Assembly (NCBI GenBank): GCA_964489555.1
Contig: CAZAZF010000017.1
Location: forward strand, 1 to 31,234
DNA: 31,234 nt
Origin: JAAZGD01 sp964489555
GTDB lineage: Bacteria > Bacillota > Clostridia > Peptostreptococcales > Anaerovoracaceae
Direction: 5' to 3'
Of the stretch, positions 6,836 through 13,867 are shown in pieces. How positions within the stretch are numbered: position 1 is the stretch's first letter; each line of letters opens with the position of its first letter. Under the pieces are notes generated by a model that saw nothing but the letters and a program-made list of their open reading frames with translations, was not told the origin of the DNA and searched no databases. Made by a program: the position numbers and the translations under genes.

Positions 6836-7533
6836 GCCAAGATAAATTGCTTATATTGATTTCTACATACAATGGCAAGAACAATTTGCCCTTGCTTTTG
6901 GATAAAGCTCGAGAAGTGCTGAAAAAGCATGGGATTTGCTATAAATTTCTTTTGGTGGATGATGGCAGCCGGGATGGCAGTCAACAAGTTCTTAACCAAA
7001 TGGCCTCCGAAAACAAGGACATCAATGTGCTTTGCTTTCAAGAAAACGTAGGACAGCAAGAGAATCTGAGGAGGGGACTTCAAGGAATCGAGGTCATGCC
7101 GGAAAGCGTCGTTACCATGGATGATGATGGACAACATTCTCCGGAATGGATTCCCGAAATGATTAGTAAATTGAGAGAAGGCTACGATTTGGTATATGGA
7201 ATACCGGAATGGAGTTCGGGAGAACGGCCCTTTTTCATCCGAATTTTGGGGAGTGCTTTGAGAGATCTTCTTTTTCAGAAAGTGCTTCATGTTCCAAAAG
7301 ATGTAAAAGTAAGTGCATATCGTATTATGACCGGAACACTGGCAAAAAGACTCGCTGCTTCAAGCCGGCCCTTTTTTTATCTTTCTGCGGAGGCTTTTCA
7401 ACAACCCATTCAGGCTAGCAATCTTTTTTATCCTTATCGAAAAAGAAGTGTGGGGGTTTCCAGCTATTCAATCAAAAAATTGGTACAACTTTATGTGAAA
7501 ATATGGTATCACTATGGATGGAAAAAATACTGA
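6832..7533 (+). CDS. GT2 glycosyltransferase of the polyprenyl-phosphate-sugar synthase (DPM1/ArnC-like) type
   Basis: Seen: 233 aa. GT-A nucleotide-sugar fold with ILISTYNGKNNL at the N terminus, LVDDGSRDGS (acceptor-side DD), FQENVGQQENLRRGL and the metal-binding VTMDDDGQHSPE (DDD-x-Q-H). It has no C-terminal membrane helices, unlike ArnC or YkoT, so it is a soluble or peripheral dolichol-phosphate-mannose-synthase-like protein. Known: such enzymes move a sugar from a nucleotide donor to undecaprenyl phosphate or a related carrier. Context: overlaps wecE by 4 bases and lies near a GT39-like membrane glycosyltransferase (11092-12741), the class that uses lipid-phosphate sugars. Inferred donor: the dTDP-amino sugar made by the neighbours. 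Confidence 0.83.
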   Translation: MSQDKLLILISTYNGKNNLPLLLDKAREVLKKHGICYKFLLVDDGSRDGSQQVLNQMASENKDINVLCFQENVGQQENLRRGLQGIEVMPESVVTMDDDGQHSPEWIPEMISKLREGYDLVYGIPEWSSGERPFFIRILGSALRDLLFQKVLHVPKDVKVSAYRIMTGTLAKRLAASSRPFFYLSAEAFQQPIQASNLFYPYRKRSVGVSSYSIKKLVQLYVKIWYHYGWKKY

Positions 7534-7543
7534 GAGGAGTGTT

Positions 7544-8782
7544 ATGAAAAAAATCCTCCTTTTGGGAGGGGCCCAATGCCAACGAAGTGGCATAAAAAAA
7601 GGAAGAAACATGGGAATTCGCATGTTGGTGGCAGATTATGGCGAGAAGCCTCTGGGCCTGGGAAAAGAGGATGAGCATTTAAAGATCAGTACATTTGACC
7701 CGAAAGCATGTGTCCAAGCAGCGAAACAATGGAACGTTGATGGAGTTATGACCATGGGTACCGACCAACCGGTGTTGACTGCTGCCATAGTCGCGGAGGC
7801 CCTGAAACTCCCCAGTTGGTTGACCGTACCTCAAGCCCGGGCGGTAACCAATAAGAAGTGGATGAAGAAGTGTTTGGAAAAGGCCGGAATTCCCACGCCC
7901 GATTGGCAATTAGTTTCTCTGTCTTCAGAAGGGAATTCCCCCGTATTTGGTTTACCTTTATTCTCAGGGCCGGTGGTGCTAAAACCCCTGGATTCCCAAG
8001 GACAGAGGGGAGTCTTTCGGTTGGAGTCCCCTGGAGAAGTGGTGGCCCATCTGCCTTTAACTTTATCCCATTCCAGAGAAAAAGAAGCCCTTCTCGAAGA
8101 ATATTACCCCTCCCAGGAGATTACGGTAAGCGGTTGGGTTTGGGAAGAGGAGCTTACAGTGTTGTCCATCACAGACCGTTTGCATTTGGAAGAAGGAAAA
8201 CATATTGGAATTGCCAGAGGTCATCGGTTTCCCAGCCAACACCATTTATGGACCGAAGCCATAGTCCAAATGTCCAAAGAAGTTCAAAAAGCCTTTCAAA
8301 TCACCCACGGGCCCCTTTATATTCAATTGCTATTAGGAGAGAAGGGGCTTTTGGTCAACGAGGTGGCTTGCCGGATCGGAGGGGCCTTTGAAGATCAATT
8401 CATTCCCTTATTAACCGGGTTTGACATTTTGGAAAGTGTTATTTTAGGAGCTTTGGGGGAAACCCCCTCGCTGAAGCCTTTAAAAGGGTATGATTTTTCC
8501 AGTGTGGCGGGAACGGCATCGGTACAATTGCTATTTGCTTCCCCGGGAAAAATTCATTGGATTACTCCGGAAGAGCAGGTGATGAAATTCCCCTATGTAG
8601 TGGACGTGGGATATAATTACAAAATTGGAGATTGGATAGGGGCGGCGGAAAACGCGACACAGCGTCTGGGACACTGTGTGCTGGTAAACCCGGAAGGCCC
8701 GGTGGAACCTTCAGTGAAATTGTTTCAGGAAAGATTTCAAGTCTTGGATGAAAAGGGAAGGAATTTGTATCGAGTGTTATGA
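7544..8782 (+). CDS. ATP-grasp ligase of unknown substrate in a sugar cassette
   Basis: Seen: 412 aa. An N-terminal pre-ATP-grasp Rossmann-like part (KKILLLGGAQCQRSGIKKG, then MVADYGEKP), the ATP-binding lysine region VVLKPLDSQGQRGV, and the metal-binding end LVNEVACRIGGAFEDQ. It resembles the PurK/PylC/CarB-like carboxylate-amine ligases, which activate a carboxylate as acyl phosphate and join it to an amine. The start at 7544 is chosen because GAGGAG lies 4-5 bases upstream; a longer frame from 7514 overlaps the GT2 gene. The stop overlaps the next start in ATGA. Inferred: it may acylate or aminoacylate the 4-amino sugar or another cell-surface amine. No substrate can be read from the sequence. 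Confidence 0.8.
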   Translation: MKKILLLGGAQCQRSGIKKGRNMGIRMLVADYGEKPLGLGKEDEHLKISTFDPKACVQAAKQWNVDGVMTMGTDQPVLTAAIVAEALKLPSWLTVPQARAVTNKKWMKKCLEKAGIPTPDWQLVSLSSEGNSPVFGLPLFSGPVVLKPLDSQGQRGVFRLESPGEVVAHLPLTLSHSREKEALLEEYYPSQEITVSGWVWEEELTVLSITDRLHLEEGKHIGIARGHRFPSQHHLWTEAIVQMSKEVQKAFQITHGPLYIQLLLGEKGLLVNEVACRIGGAFEDQFIPLLTGFDILESVILGALGETPSLKPLKGYDFSSVAGTASVQLLFASPGKIHWITPEEQVMKFPYVVDVGYNYKIGDWIGAAENATQRLGHCVLVNPEGPVEPSVKLFQERFQVLDEKGRNLYRVL

Positions 8783-9741
8783 AAAAGACTTTAAGAGATG
8801 TGAGCTGTATTTTGATATGTATGATTTTGGTGGCTCTGGGAACGGGTTGCGGTTCCGGAGAAAAACAGCCCACCATTCGGATTGCAGAACAATACGGACT
8901 GGCCTATGCGCCGCTGCAAGTGATGAGAGAGCAACAGCTGTTGGAAAAAGCTTTGCCTGAAGTGACCATTGAATGGAAACAATTTGGAGGGCCAACGCCC
9001 ATAAGGGAAGCTATGGTGGCGGGCGAAGTGGATTTTGGGTTTATGGGCCCGGCGCCGGTTTTAGTGGGATTGGACAACGGTATGAAGTGGAAATACGCCA
9101 CAGGATTATCTTTTAATGAAGTGGCTCTTGTGACGGACCGGGAAGACATAAAAACCTTGAAAGATATTGGCCCTGGGGACCGGATTGCCATTTTATCGCC
9201 GGGTTCTACCCAACACATCCTATTGTGCATTGCCAGCCAACAAGCCTTTGGAGATCCAAATTATTTTGACAACCAGATCGTATCTTTATCTCATCCCGAT
9301 GCCATGGATGCATTAATGGCGGACACGGAAATCGTAGCCCATTTTTCTACGCCGCCCTACTTGGGGCAAGAGTTGGATCAGGGGATGCATGTTATTGTAA
9401 CAGGAGAAGAGATTATGGGAGGGCCCTTCACATTTATTACCGGGGTCACCTTGGAGGCGTTCTACCAGCAACATCCGGATTATTATGAAGCCATCTTGGA
9501 CGCTTTAAAAGAAGCTATAGATTATATAAACGAAAACATGGAAGAAGCCTCCCGCTTGTTGGCTCCTATTTATGGAGTTCCCCAGGAAGAGCTGCTGAAA
9601 CAAATGTCCTACCAGGGAACTATTTATTCCACCCGGCTGGTGGGCCTTCAAAAATTGGCTGATCAAATGCTGGCCCTCGGCTTGATTAAAACACCTGTTA
9701 TTATTGAAGAAGTGACCATTGATGAAATCGAAAACCAGTAA
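8779..9741 (+). CDS. NitT/TauT-family ABC transporter substrate-binding lipoprotein
   Basis: Seen: 320 aa with an N-terminal signal peptide ending in LGTGC (lipid cysteine about C24; a somewhat degenerate lipobox). The mature part has the SsuA/TauA/ThiY-like pattern: RIAEQYGLAYAPLQV, GEVDFGFMGPAPVLVG, and a C-terminal helical region. Known: this class binds sulfonates, taurine, nitrate, bicarbonate or thiamine precursors and delivers them to a two-gene importer. Context: translationally coupled to the ATP-grasp gene (ATGA) and followed by its permease and ATPase. The sulfur genes on both sides make a sulfonate or other organosulfur ligand attractive, but the ligand is not determined. Confidence 0.88.
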   Translation: MKKTLRDVSCILICMILVALGTGCGSGEKQPTIRIAEQYGLAYAPLQVMREQQLLEKALPEVTIEWKQFGGPTPIREAMVAGEVDFGFMGPAPVLVGLDNGMKWKYATGLSFNEVALVTDREDIKTLKDIGPGDRIAILSPGSTQHILLCIASQQAFGDPNYFDNQIVSLSHPDAMDALMADTEIVAHFSTPPYLGQELDQGMHVIVTGEEIMGGPFTFITGVTLEAFYQQHPDYYEAILDALKEAIDYINENMEEASRLLAPIYGVPQEELLKQMSYQGTIYSTRLVGLQKLADQMLALGLIKTPVIIEEVTIDEIENQ

Positions 9742-10510
9742 GAAAGAAAAGTGGATTATGGGCTTTTGGGTAGTTTTTTTTCTGGCTCTTTGGCAAATTT
9801 CCGCCACATGGGGTGGCGTTTCTTCCCTTGTGTTACCAAGCCTTGGAGAAGTGGGAGTCACGCTGGTGGATTCACTTTTAAATGGGGATTTATTGTATCA
9901 AATTTATTACTCCCTTAAAGTTATTGTGATGGGAATGGTGATTGCCACCTTGTTGGCGCTGGTGTTGTCTTTGGCTGCACAGCGATACTTGTTGATTGCC
10001 GGGCTGGGAAAGGTACTGGCATTAGTAGGACATCCTTTGCCGGCGTTGGCATTGCTGCCATTAATTATCGTATGGTTTGGAACGGGAGATGCCAGCATTA
10101 TTGCCATTATCGTGCACTCTGCACTCTGGCCCATCATGATCAACTTAACAGAAGGATTTTCTGCAGTTCCTCCAATCTATTTGGAAATAGGGAGAAATAT
10201 GGAATTGAATAGCTGGGCCATGACTTGGGAAATCCGTATGAAATCGGCTTTGGGGTATTTCATATCCGGGTTGAGAATTGCTTTTGCAAGAAGTTGGAGA
10301 GCCCTGATTGGAGCGGAAATGGTGTTCGGAGCCATTGGCTTAAAAGGTGGCATAGGGTGGTACATTTTCAAGCAGCGCACCTTTATGAATACATCTGGGC
10401 TTTTTGTTGGAATTTTAGTGGTTATTGCCATTGGATTCCTGGTTGAGACGATTATGTTTCGATGGTGGGAAAGAAAAACGGTACGAAAATGGAACCCCAC
10501 GGCGCAGTAG
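9722..10510 (+). CDS. NitT/TauT-family ABC transporter permease
   Basis: Seen: 262 aa, about six membrane segments, with the cytoplasmic EAA-type loop EIGRNMELNSWAMTWEI and the SsuC/TauC-like stretch SWRALIGAEMVFG followed by GIGWYIF. It overlaps the end of the substrate-binding gene by 20 bases. ATG at 9722 is preferred over the TTG directly before it, at 9719; the Shine-Dalgarno is weak, so coupling to the upstream gene is likely. Known: forms the homodimeric membrane channel of a sulfonate/nitrate/taurine-class importer. Confidence 0.9.
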   Translation: MKSKTSKKEKWIMGFWVVFFLALWQISATWGGVSSLVLPSLGEVGVTLVDSLLNGDLLYQIYYSLKVIVMGMVIATLLALVLSLAAQRYLLIAGLGKVLALVGHPLPALALLPLIIVWFGTGDASIIAIIVHSALWPIMINLTEGFSAVPPIYLEIGRNMELNSWAMTWEIRMKSALGYFISGLRIAFARSWRALIGAEMVFGAIGLKGGIGWYIFKQRTFMNTSGLFVGILVVIAIGFLVETIMFRWWERKTVRKWNPTAQ

Positions 10511-10521
10511 GAGTATAGCAT

Positions 10522-11139
10522 ATGGATATACGACTGAAAGATGTAAATATTTCCTTTGAACACCAGGGAGAAATCCTGGATGTTTTGAGGAATTTGAGTA
10601 TCGAAGTGAAAGCAGGGGAATTTGTGGCGATTCTTGGCCCTTCGGGTTGTGGAAAAACCACTTTGTTGAAAGTGATGGCAGGGTTTCATGAAGGAGGGAC
10701 CCCAAGGAAAGAAATTTTTATGATTCATCAGGATTTCAATCAATTGTTTCCTTGGCGGACGCTGGGAGACAACTTACATTATGCAATCCGAAAAGCGAAG
10801 AAAGGGGTAACGGCTTCAGAAGGGAAACGCAAGGCGAGAGAAGCATTGGAAGCGGTTGGATTGGCAGAATTCTATCATTACTTTCCCCATCAGCTTTCCG
10901 GGGGAATGAAACAACGCGGAGCGTTGGCCAGGGCGTTGGCCATGGAAAGCCGCATTCTATTAATGGACGAACCTTTTTCCAGTTTGGACAGGGAAAGTAA
11001 AGAGGGAGCCTATCAGCTTCTGAAAAAACTATGGAAAGAGCGAAACCTTACCGTTGTTTTTGTAACTCATGATTTGGAAGAAGCCCGGGCACTATCCGGC
11101 AAAATCATTTACTTTGAAGATATAAACGGTAAAATCTAA
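10522..11139 (+). CDS. NitT/TauT-family ABC transporter ATPase, unusually short
   Basis: Seen: 205 aa with all core motifs: Walker A GPSGCGKTT (39-47), Q-loop Q70, signature LSGGMKQR (125-132), Walker B ILLMDE (145-150) and H-loop H183. SsuB/TauB proteins are about 240-260 aa. Two pieces are missing here: about a dozen residues between Walker A and the Q-loop (the usual SG-x-I-x-x-x-G beta-hairpin, replaced by HEGGTPRKEI), and the C-terminal tail after the H-loop. All catalytic residues remain, so it is probably functional. Its last 48 bases overlap the end of the convergent GT39-like gene. The ATG lies 11 bases after the permease stop, with GGAG upstream. Confidence 0.88.
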   Translation: MDIRLKDVNISFEHQGEILDVLRNLSIEVKAGEFVAILGPSGCGKTTLLKVMAGFHEGGTPRKEIFMIHQDFNQLFPWRTLGDNLHYAIRKAKKGVTASEGKRKAREALEAVGLAEFYHYFPHQLSGGMKQRGALARALAMESRILLMDEPFSSLDRESKEGAYQLLKKLWKERNLTVVFVTHDLEEARALSGKIIYFEDINGKI

Positions 11140-12741
11140 GTCGGATTCCATATATTGGATGATGCGGATTCCATAGACATTGTCCTGGAATTGGTGAATC
11201 AAAGTGCAGTGTTCTTCCAGAAACTCATGCAGTTCATCAAAATATCTGAGATTGCCGTAAATCATATTCCAAGTGGGTCGCTTTTGGTAAATCAAATCCA
11301 GTTCATCGGATAAAATGATGTACTGGATTTTGTTGTTTTCAAGATACCGTGAAAGAGATTGGCGGTTTTCTTTTAGGTAAGATAAGTTCCGATAGTCTCT
11401 AAGATGATTGTTGGAAAAATAGTATTCGCTGTTGAGATTGGCCAAAACCCGGGCATCGGAAGGAACCACCTTGCTGATTTCCGTCAAATAGCGTTGGTAG
11501 GAATAAGAGGTGGAAAGCCAGGGCATTATTGTGGTGGTGGAGGATATGGTGAGGATGAGAATCCACACCAGTAGAGAGATGTTCCAGCTGCCGGCAAGAT
11601 ATTTTTTCCCCAGATGCCAAAAAAAACCGGTAAGAAGGATTACAAGTGCAAAGAATAGAGGGAAGAAAAACACAATGCTGGTTTGATTGTACCTGCCGAT
11701 GAGAACGGTGCCCAGAAAAAGCCCAAAAAGACCTCGAAGAAGAAAGACAAGAGGTGCCTTTTGCTCTATTGGAAAGCCGGTTTTTTTCCAAAACATGAGA
11801 AGGAAAAGGGCCGATATTAGGGCGATGGCGAAAACTACCAGCTCAAACCGGATATTGGGGACATGGTAAGTGCCGCTTACCTGGTGCCATATTTTTTGCA
11901 AATAATAGGGAAATTCCCCTAGCTTGGAGGGGATGGTGGCAGTAATATCAAATTCACTATTTCCGTAGGCCAGGTAATGGGAGAAAAACTTAGGATCCAA
12001 ATAGAGACTCATCCCAATATAAAGGAAAGCCAAGCCACCGGTTATTCCGCTATAGAGAAAAAGAGGCTTCCAAGGAGCAGAGAGCCGCTTTTTTTTGGCC
12101 TGGCCGGGGAAAAGCAATAACAAGCCCATCATCCCCAATAGAAAACTATTGGGATGCAATCCGATGGACAGTCCCGTAATTACTCCTGCCGGCACAATCT
12201 TTTCCTGATAGAGAAAACTCGCGATCAAAAGCAAGGCAAGCAGGAGTAGAATTTCTTGGCGAGCGAAGTGGGCTGCATAGATAAACTGAATGGAACAAGA
12301 TAATGCCACCATTCCTAAAAAAGAAGGAGTAAACAGCAGGTTTTTTTCCCAAGGGGCCCAAGGAAGCAAACGAGTAAGGAATTGATGGAAAACCAGAAGT
12401 ACGGAAACGGAGGCCAACAAAGAGAGCAAACGAAAAGAAAAAATCTGGTAGCCAAACAAAAAGAAAAACGGCATTTGAAAAACATGAAACAGGGATTTTA
12501 TGGCGTGGGGGTATCGAGGCTTTATATCATAGAAGGTTTCTGTGACCCCCAGGTTTCCTTGTTCAACCATGTTTCTTGTTAGACCGGATAACCAGGATTC
12601 ATCTGAATGTATGAAGGGATACTGGGTAAGAAAAAGAAGGTGAAAGAAAAAATATGCGACAAAATAGGCTGTCAGCAGGAAAAGTGATTTATTCAGAAGG
12701 AAAGATTCCTTTCTGGGAAATCGTAAAGTATTTTCGGCCAT
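11092..12741 (-). CDS. GT39/ArnT-like integral membrane glycosyltransferase
   Basis: Seen: 549 aa from the ATG at 12741 with roughly 11-13 membrane segments. The first outside loop contains FIHSDESWLSGL, the D-E acidic motif of GT-C enzymes (PMT/ArnT type), followed by a large loop and a C-terminal soluble region from about residue 430. The frame extends to a TTG at 12777, but that lies upstream of the predicted transcription start. Known: GT39/GT83 enzymes transfer a sugar from a polyprenyl-phosphate carrier to protein, lipid A or glycan on the outer face of the membrane. Context: convergent with the sugar/ABC operon and overlapping its end by 48 bases. The GT2 gene in that operon would make the lipid-linked donor. 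Acceptor unknown. Confidence 0.82.
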   Translation of the reverse strand: MAENTLRFPRKESFLLNKSLFLLTAYFVAYFFFHLLFLTQYPFIHSDESWLSGLTRNMVEQGNLGVTETFYDIKPRYPHAIKSLFHVFQMPFFFLFGYQIFSFRLLSLLASVSVLLVFHQFLTRLLPWAPWEKNLLFTPSFLGMVALSCSIQFIYAAHFARQEILLLLALLLIASFLYQEKIVPAGVITGLSIGLHPNSFLLGMMGLLLLFPGQAKKKRLSAPWKPLFLYSGITGGLAFLYIGMSLYLDPKFFSHYLAYGNSEFDITATIPSKLGEFPYYLQKIWHQVSGTYHVPNIRFELVVFAIALISALFLLMFWKKTGFPIEQKAPLVFLLRGLFGLFLGTVLIGRYNQTSIVFFFPLFFALVILLTGFFWHLGKKYLAGSWNISLLVWILILTISSTTTIMPWLSTSYSYQRYLTEISKVVPSDARVLANLNSEYYFSNNHLRDYRNLSYLKENRQSLSRYLENNKIQYIILSDELDLIYQKRPTWNMIYGNLRYFDELHEFLEEHCTLIHQFQDNVYGIRIIQYMESDLDFTVYIFKVNDFAG

Positions 12742-12776
12742 AATAGAAAACCTCTTTTTTAGCAACTGTTTTCCCA

Positions 12777-12805
12777 ACTATCTCACATTGTTAATTTTTT
12801 TTCAA
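12777..12805 (-). promoter_or_regulatory. Likely promoter of the GT39-like gene
   Basis: Minus strand: TTGAAA (12800-12805), 17-base spacer, extended -10 TG-A-GATAGT (GATAGT at 12777-12782). A transcript from here would begin near 12770, about 29 bases before the ATG at 12741, and would exclude the upstream TTG as start. Confidence 0.45.
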
Positions 12806-12842
12806 CTATAAAAATATCATATGTAGCATAAAAAATTATTAT

Positions 12843-12888
12843 AAGACAATCGTTTCTCGGTATTGTATGATGAGATTGACAGTTTACT
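12843..12888 (+). promoter_or_regulatory. Upstream region of the rhodanese operon with a weak promoter and the shared 13-base motif
   Basis: A candidate promoter is AAGACA (12843-12848), a 17-base spacer and TATGAT (12866-12871). Directly downstream, TTGACAGTTTACT (12876-12888) is identical to 3256-3268 in the LysR/transporter intergenic region. It looks like a -35, but no -10 follows at 16-18 bases, so it may be a regulator site instead. Confidence 0.4.
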
Positions 12889-12930
12889 AACAAAGTTATT
12901 GGAGGCCTTTATAAAAGGAGGAGAAAGCTT

Positions 12931-13851
12931 GTGCGATTGATTGCTAAAAAATTAACACTTATACTTCTGGTGGTTCTATTGGCAGTCACGGTTTCCGCTT
13001 GTAATCCATCTGAATATGTGGAGACGGAGTCTCAAATCATCAGCGCTTCTGATTTTGCGGAATTGCTGGCGGGAGATGAGACGTTTTATGTCATAGACAT
13101 GCAGAAGCCGGAAGACTATAAAAAGGGTCATGTAGAAGGTGCGGTAAATGTGGTGAAAGATCAGATTGTCATTTCTGTTCCTGTAGACAATGTGTTGACA
13201 TCGAAATCGAAGTTTGAAAATGTCATGAGTGAAGCAGGCATCGAAGAAGGTGCTGCTGTGTACATTTATGATAATGACCGTATGAGCGCTGCTCGACTTT
13301 GGTGGTCTTTCCTGATGTATGGCAATGAAAATGCCAAGGTAATCGATGGAGGCATTGTGGCCATTGAAGCGGCTGGGGTGGAGCTTACAACCAAGGTTCC
13401 CGCTGTGAAAACATCTCAATATCAGGCCAGTGATAAGAGCGATATGTATATTGCTACCATTGGGGATATTAAGGAGCAGTTGGATGAACCAAATCCCAAT
13501 GTGATTTTGCTCGATGTGAGAACCGATCAGGAATACATAGAAAAAGGCAAAATCCCGTCGTCCATCATGATGGACTACGCCAATGTTTTCTATGCTGATA
13601 ATACATTCAAAAAGGTACAGACAATTCGAATTGATTTCATCGACAATGGAATGAGGCCGGAAAATGAAATCATTGTGTATTGTCAAACATCCATGCGTGC
13701 AGCCCCGGTGTTCCTGTCTTTGTATAATGCAGGATATCGAAACATTAAAATTTATGACGGAGCCTATCTGGAGTGGTCCAGCAATTCCAACAATCCTGTA
13801 GACTTGCCGGAAGGTTCAGCGGTGTTGCCAAGTAAAAAAGATGCATCATAA
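12931..13851 (+). CDS. Lipoprotein with tandem rhodanese domains (SseA-like sulfurtransferase)
   Basis: Seen: 306 aa from a GTG start with AAGGAGG 9 bases upstream. Signal peptide and lipobox VSAC put the lipid on C24. Two rhodanese domains follow: about 34-150, where the active-site position holds aspartate (YIYDNDRMSAARLWW), and about 172-290, with active loop CQTSMRA (C251). This is the layout of thiosulfate/3-mercaptopyruvate sulfurtransferases: inactive N domain, active C domain. The CQTSMR loop differs from the common CGSGVTA of mercaptopyruvate enzymes. Known: such enzymes move sulfane sulfur from a donor to a thiol or cyanide. Inferred: it acts outside the membrane on thiosulfate or polysulfide. 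Coupled with the next gene, which starts 17 bases after it. Confidence 0.9.
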   Translation: MRLIAKKLTLILLVVLLAVTVSACNPSEYVETESQIISASDFAELLAGDETFYVIDMQKPEDYKKGHVEGAVNVVKDQIVISVPVDNVLTSKSKFENVMSEAGIEEGAAVYIYDNDRMSAARLWWSFLMYGNENAKVIDGGIVAIEAAGVELTTKVPAVKTSQYQASDKSDMYIATIGDIKEQLDEPNPNVILLDVRTDQEYIEKGKIPSSIMMDYANVFYADNTFKKVQTIRIDFIDNGMRPENEIIVYCQTSMRAAPVFLSLYNAGYRNIKIYDGAYLEWSSNSNNPVDLPEGSAVLPSKKDAS

Positions 13852-13867
13852 AGAAGGAGAGAAATCA

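Noticed and set aside
12876..12905. TTGACA at 12876 as a -35 element of the rhodanese operon
   Set aside because: No acceptable -10 occurs 16-18 bases downstream; the sequence there is TTGGAGG. It is treated as part of a possible regulator site instead.
12976..13686. A long minus-strand open frame (236 aa) opposite the first rhodanese lipoprotein
   Set aside because: No ribosome binding site, no recognisable domain, and the plus-strand frame has a signal peptide and clear rhodanese motifs. It is a shadow of that gene.
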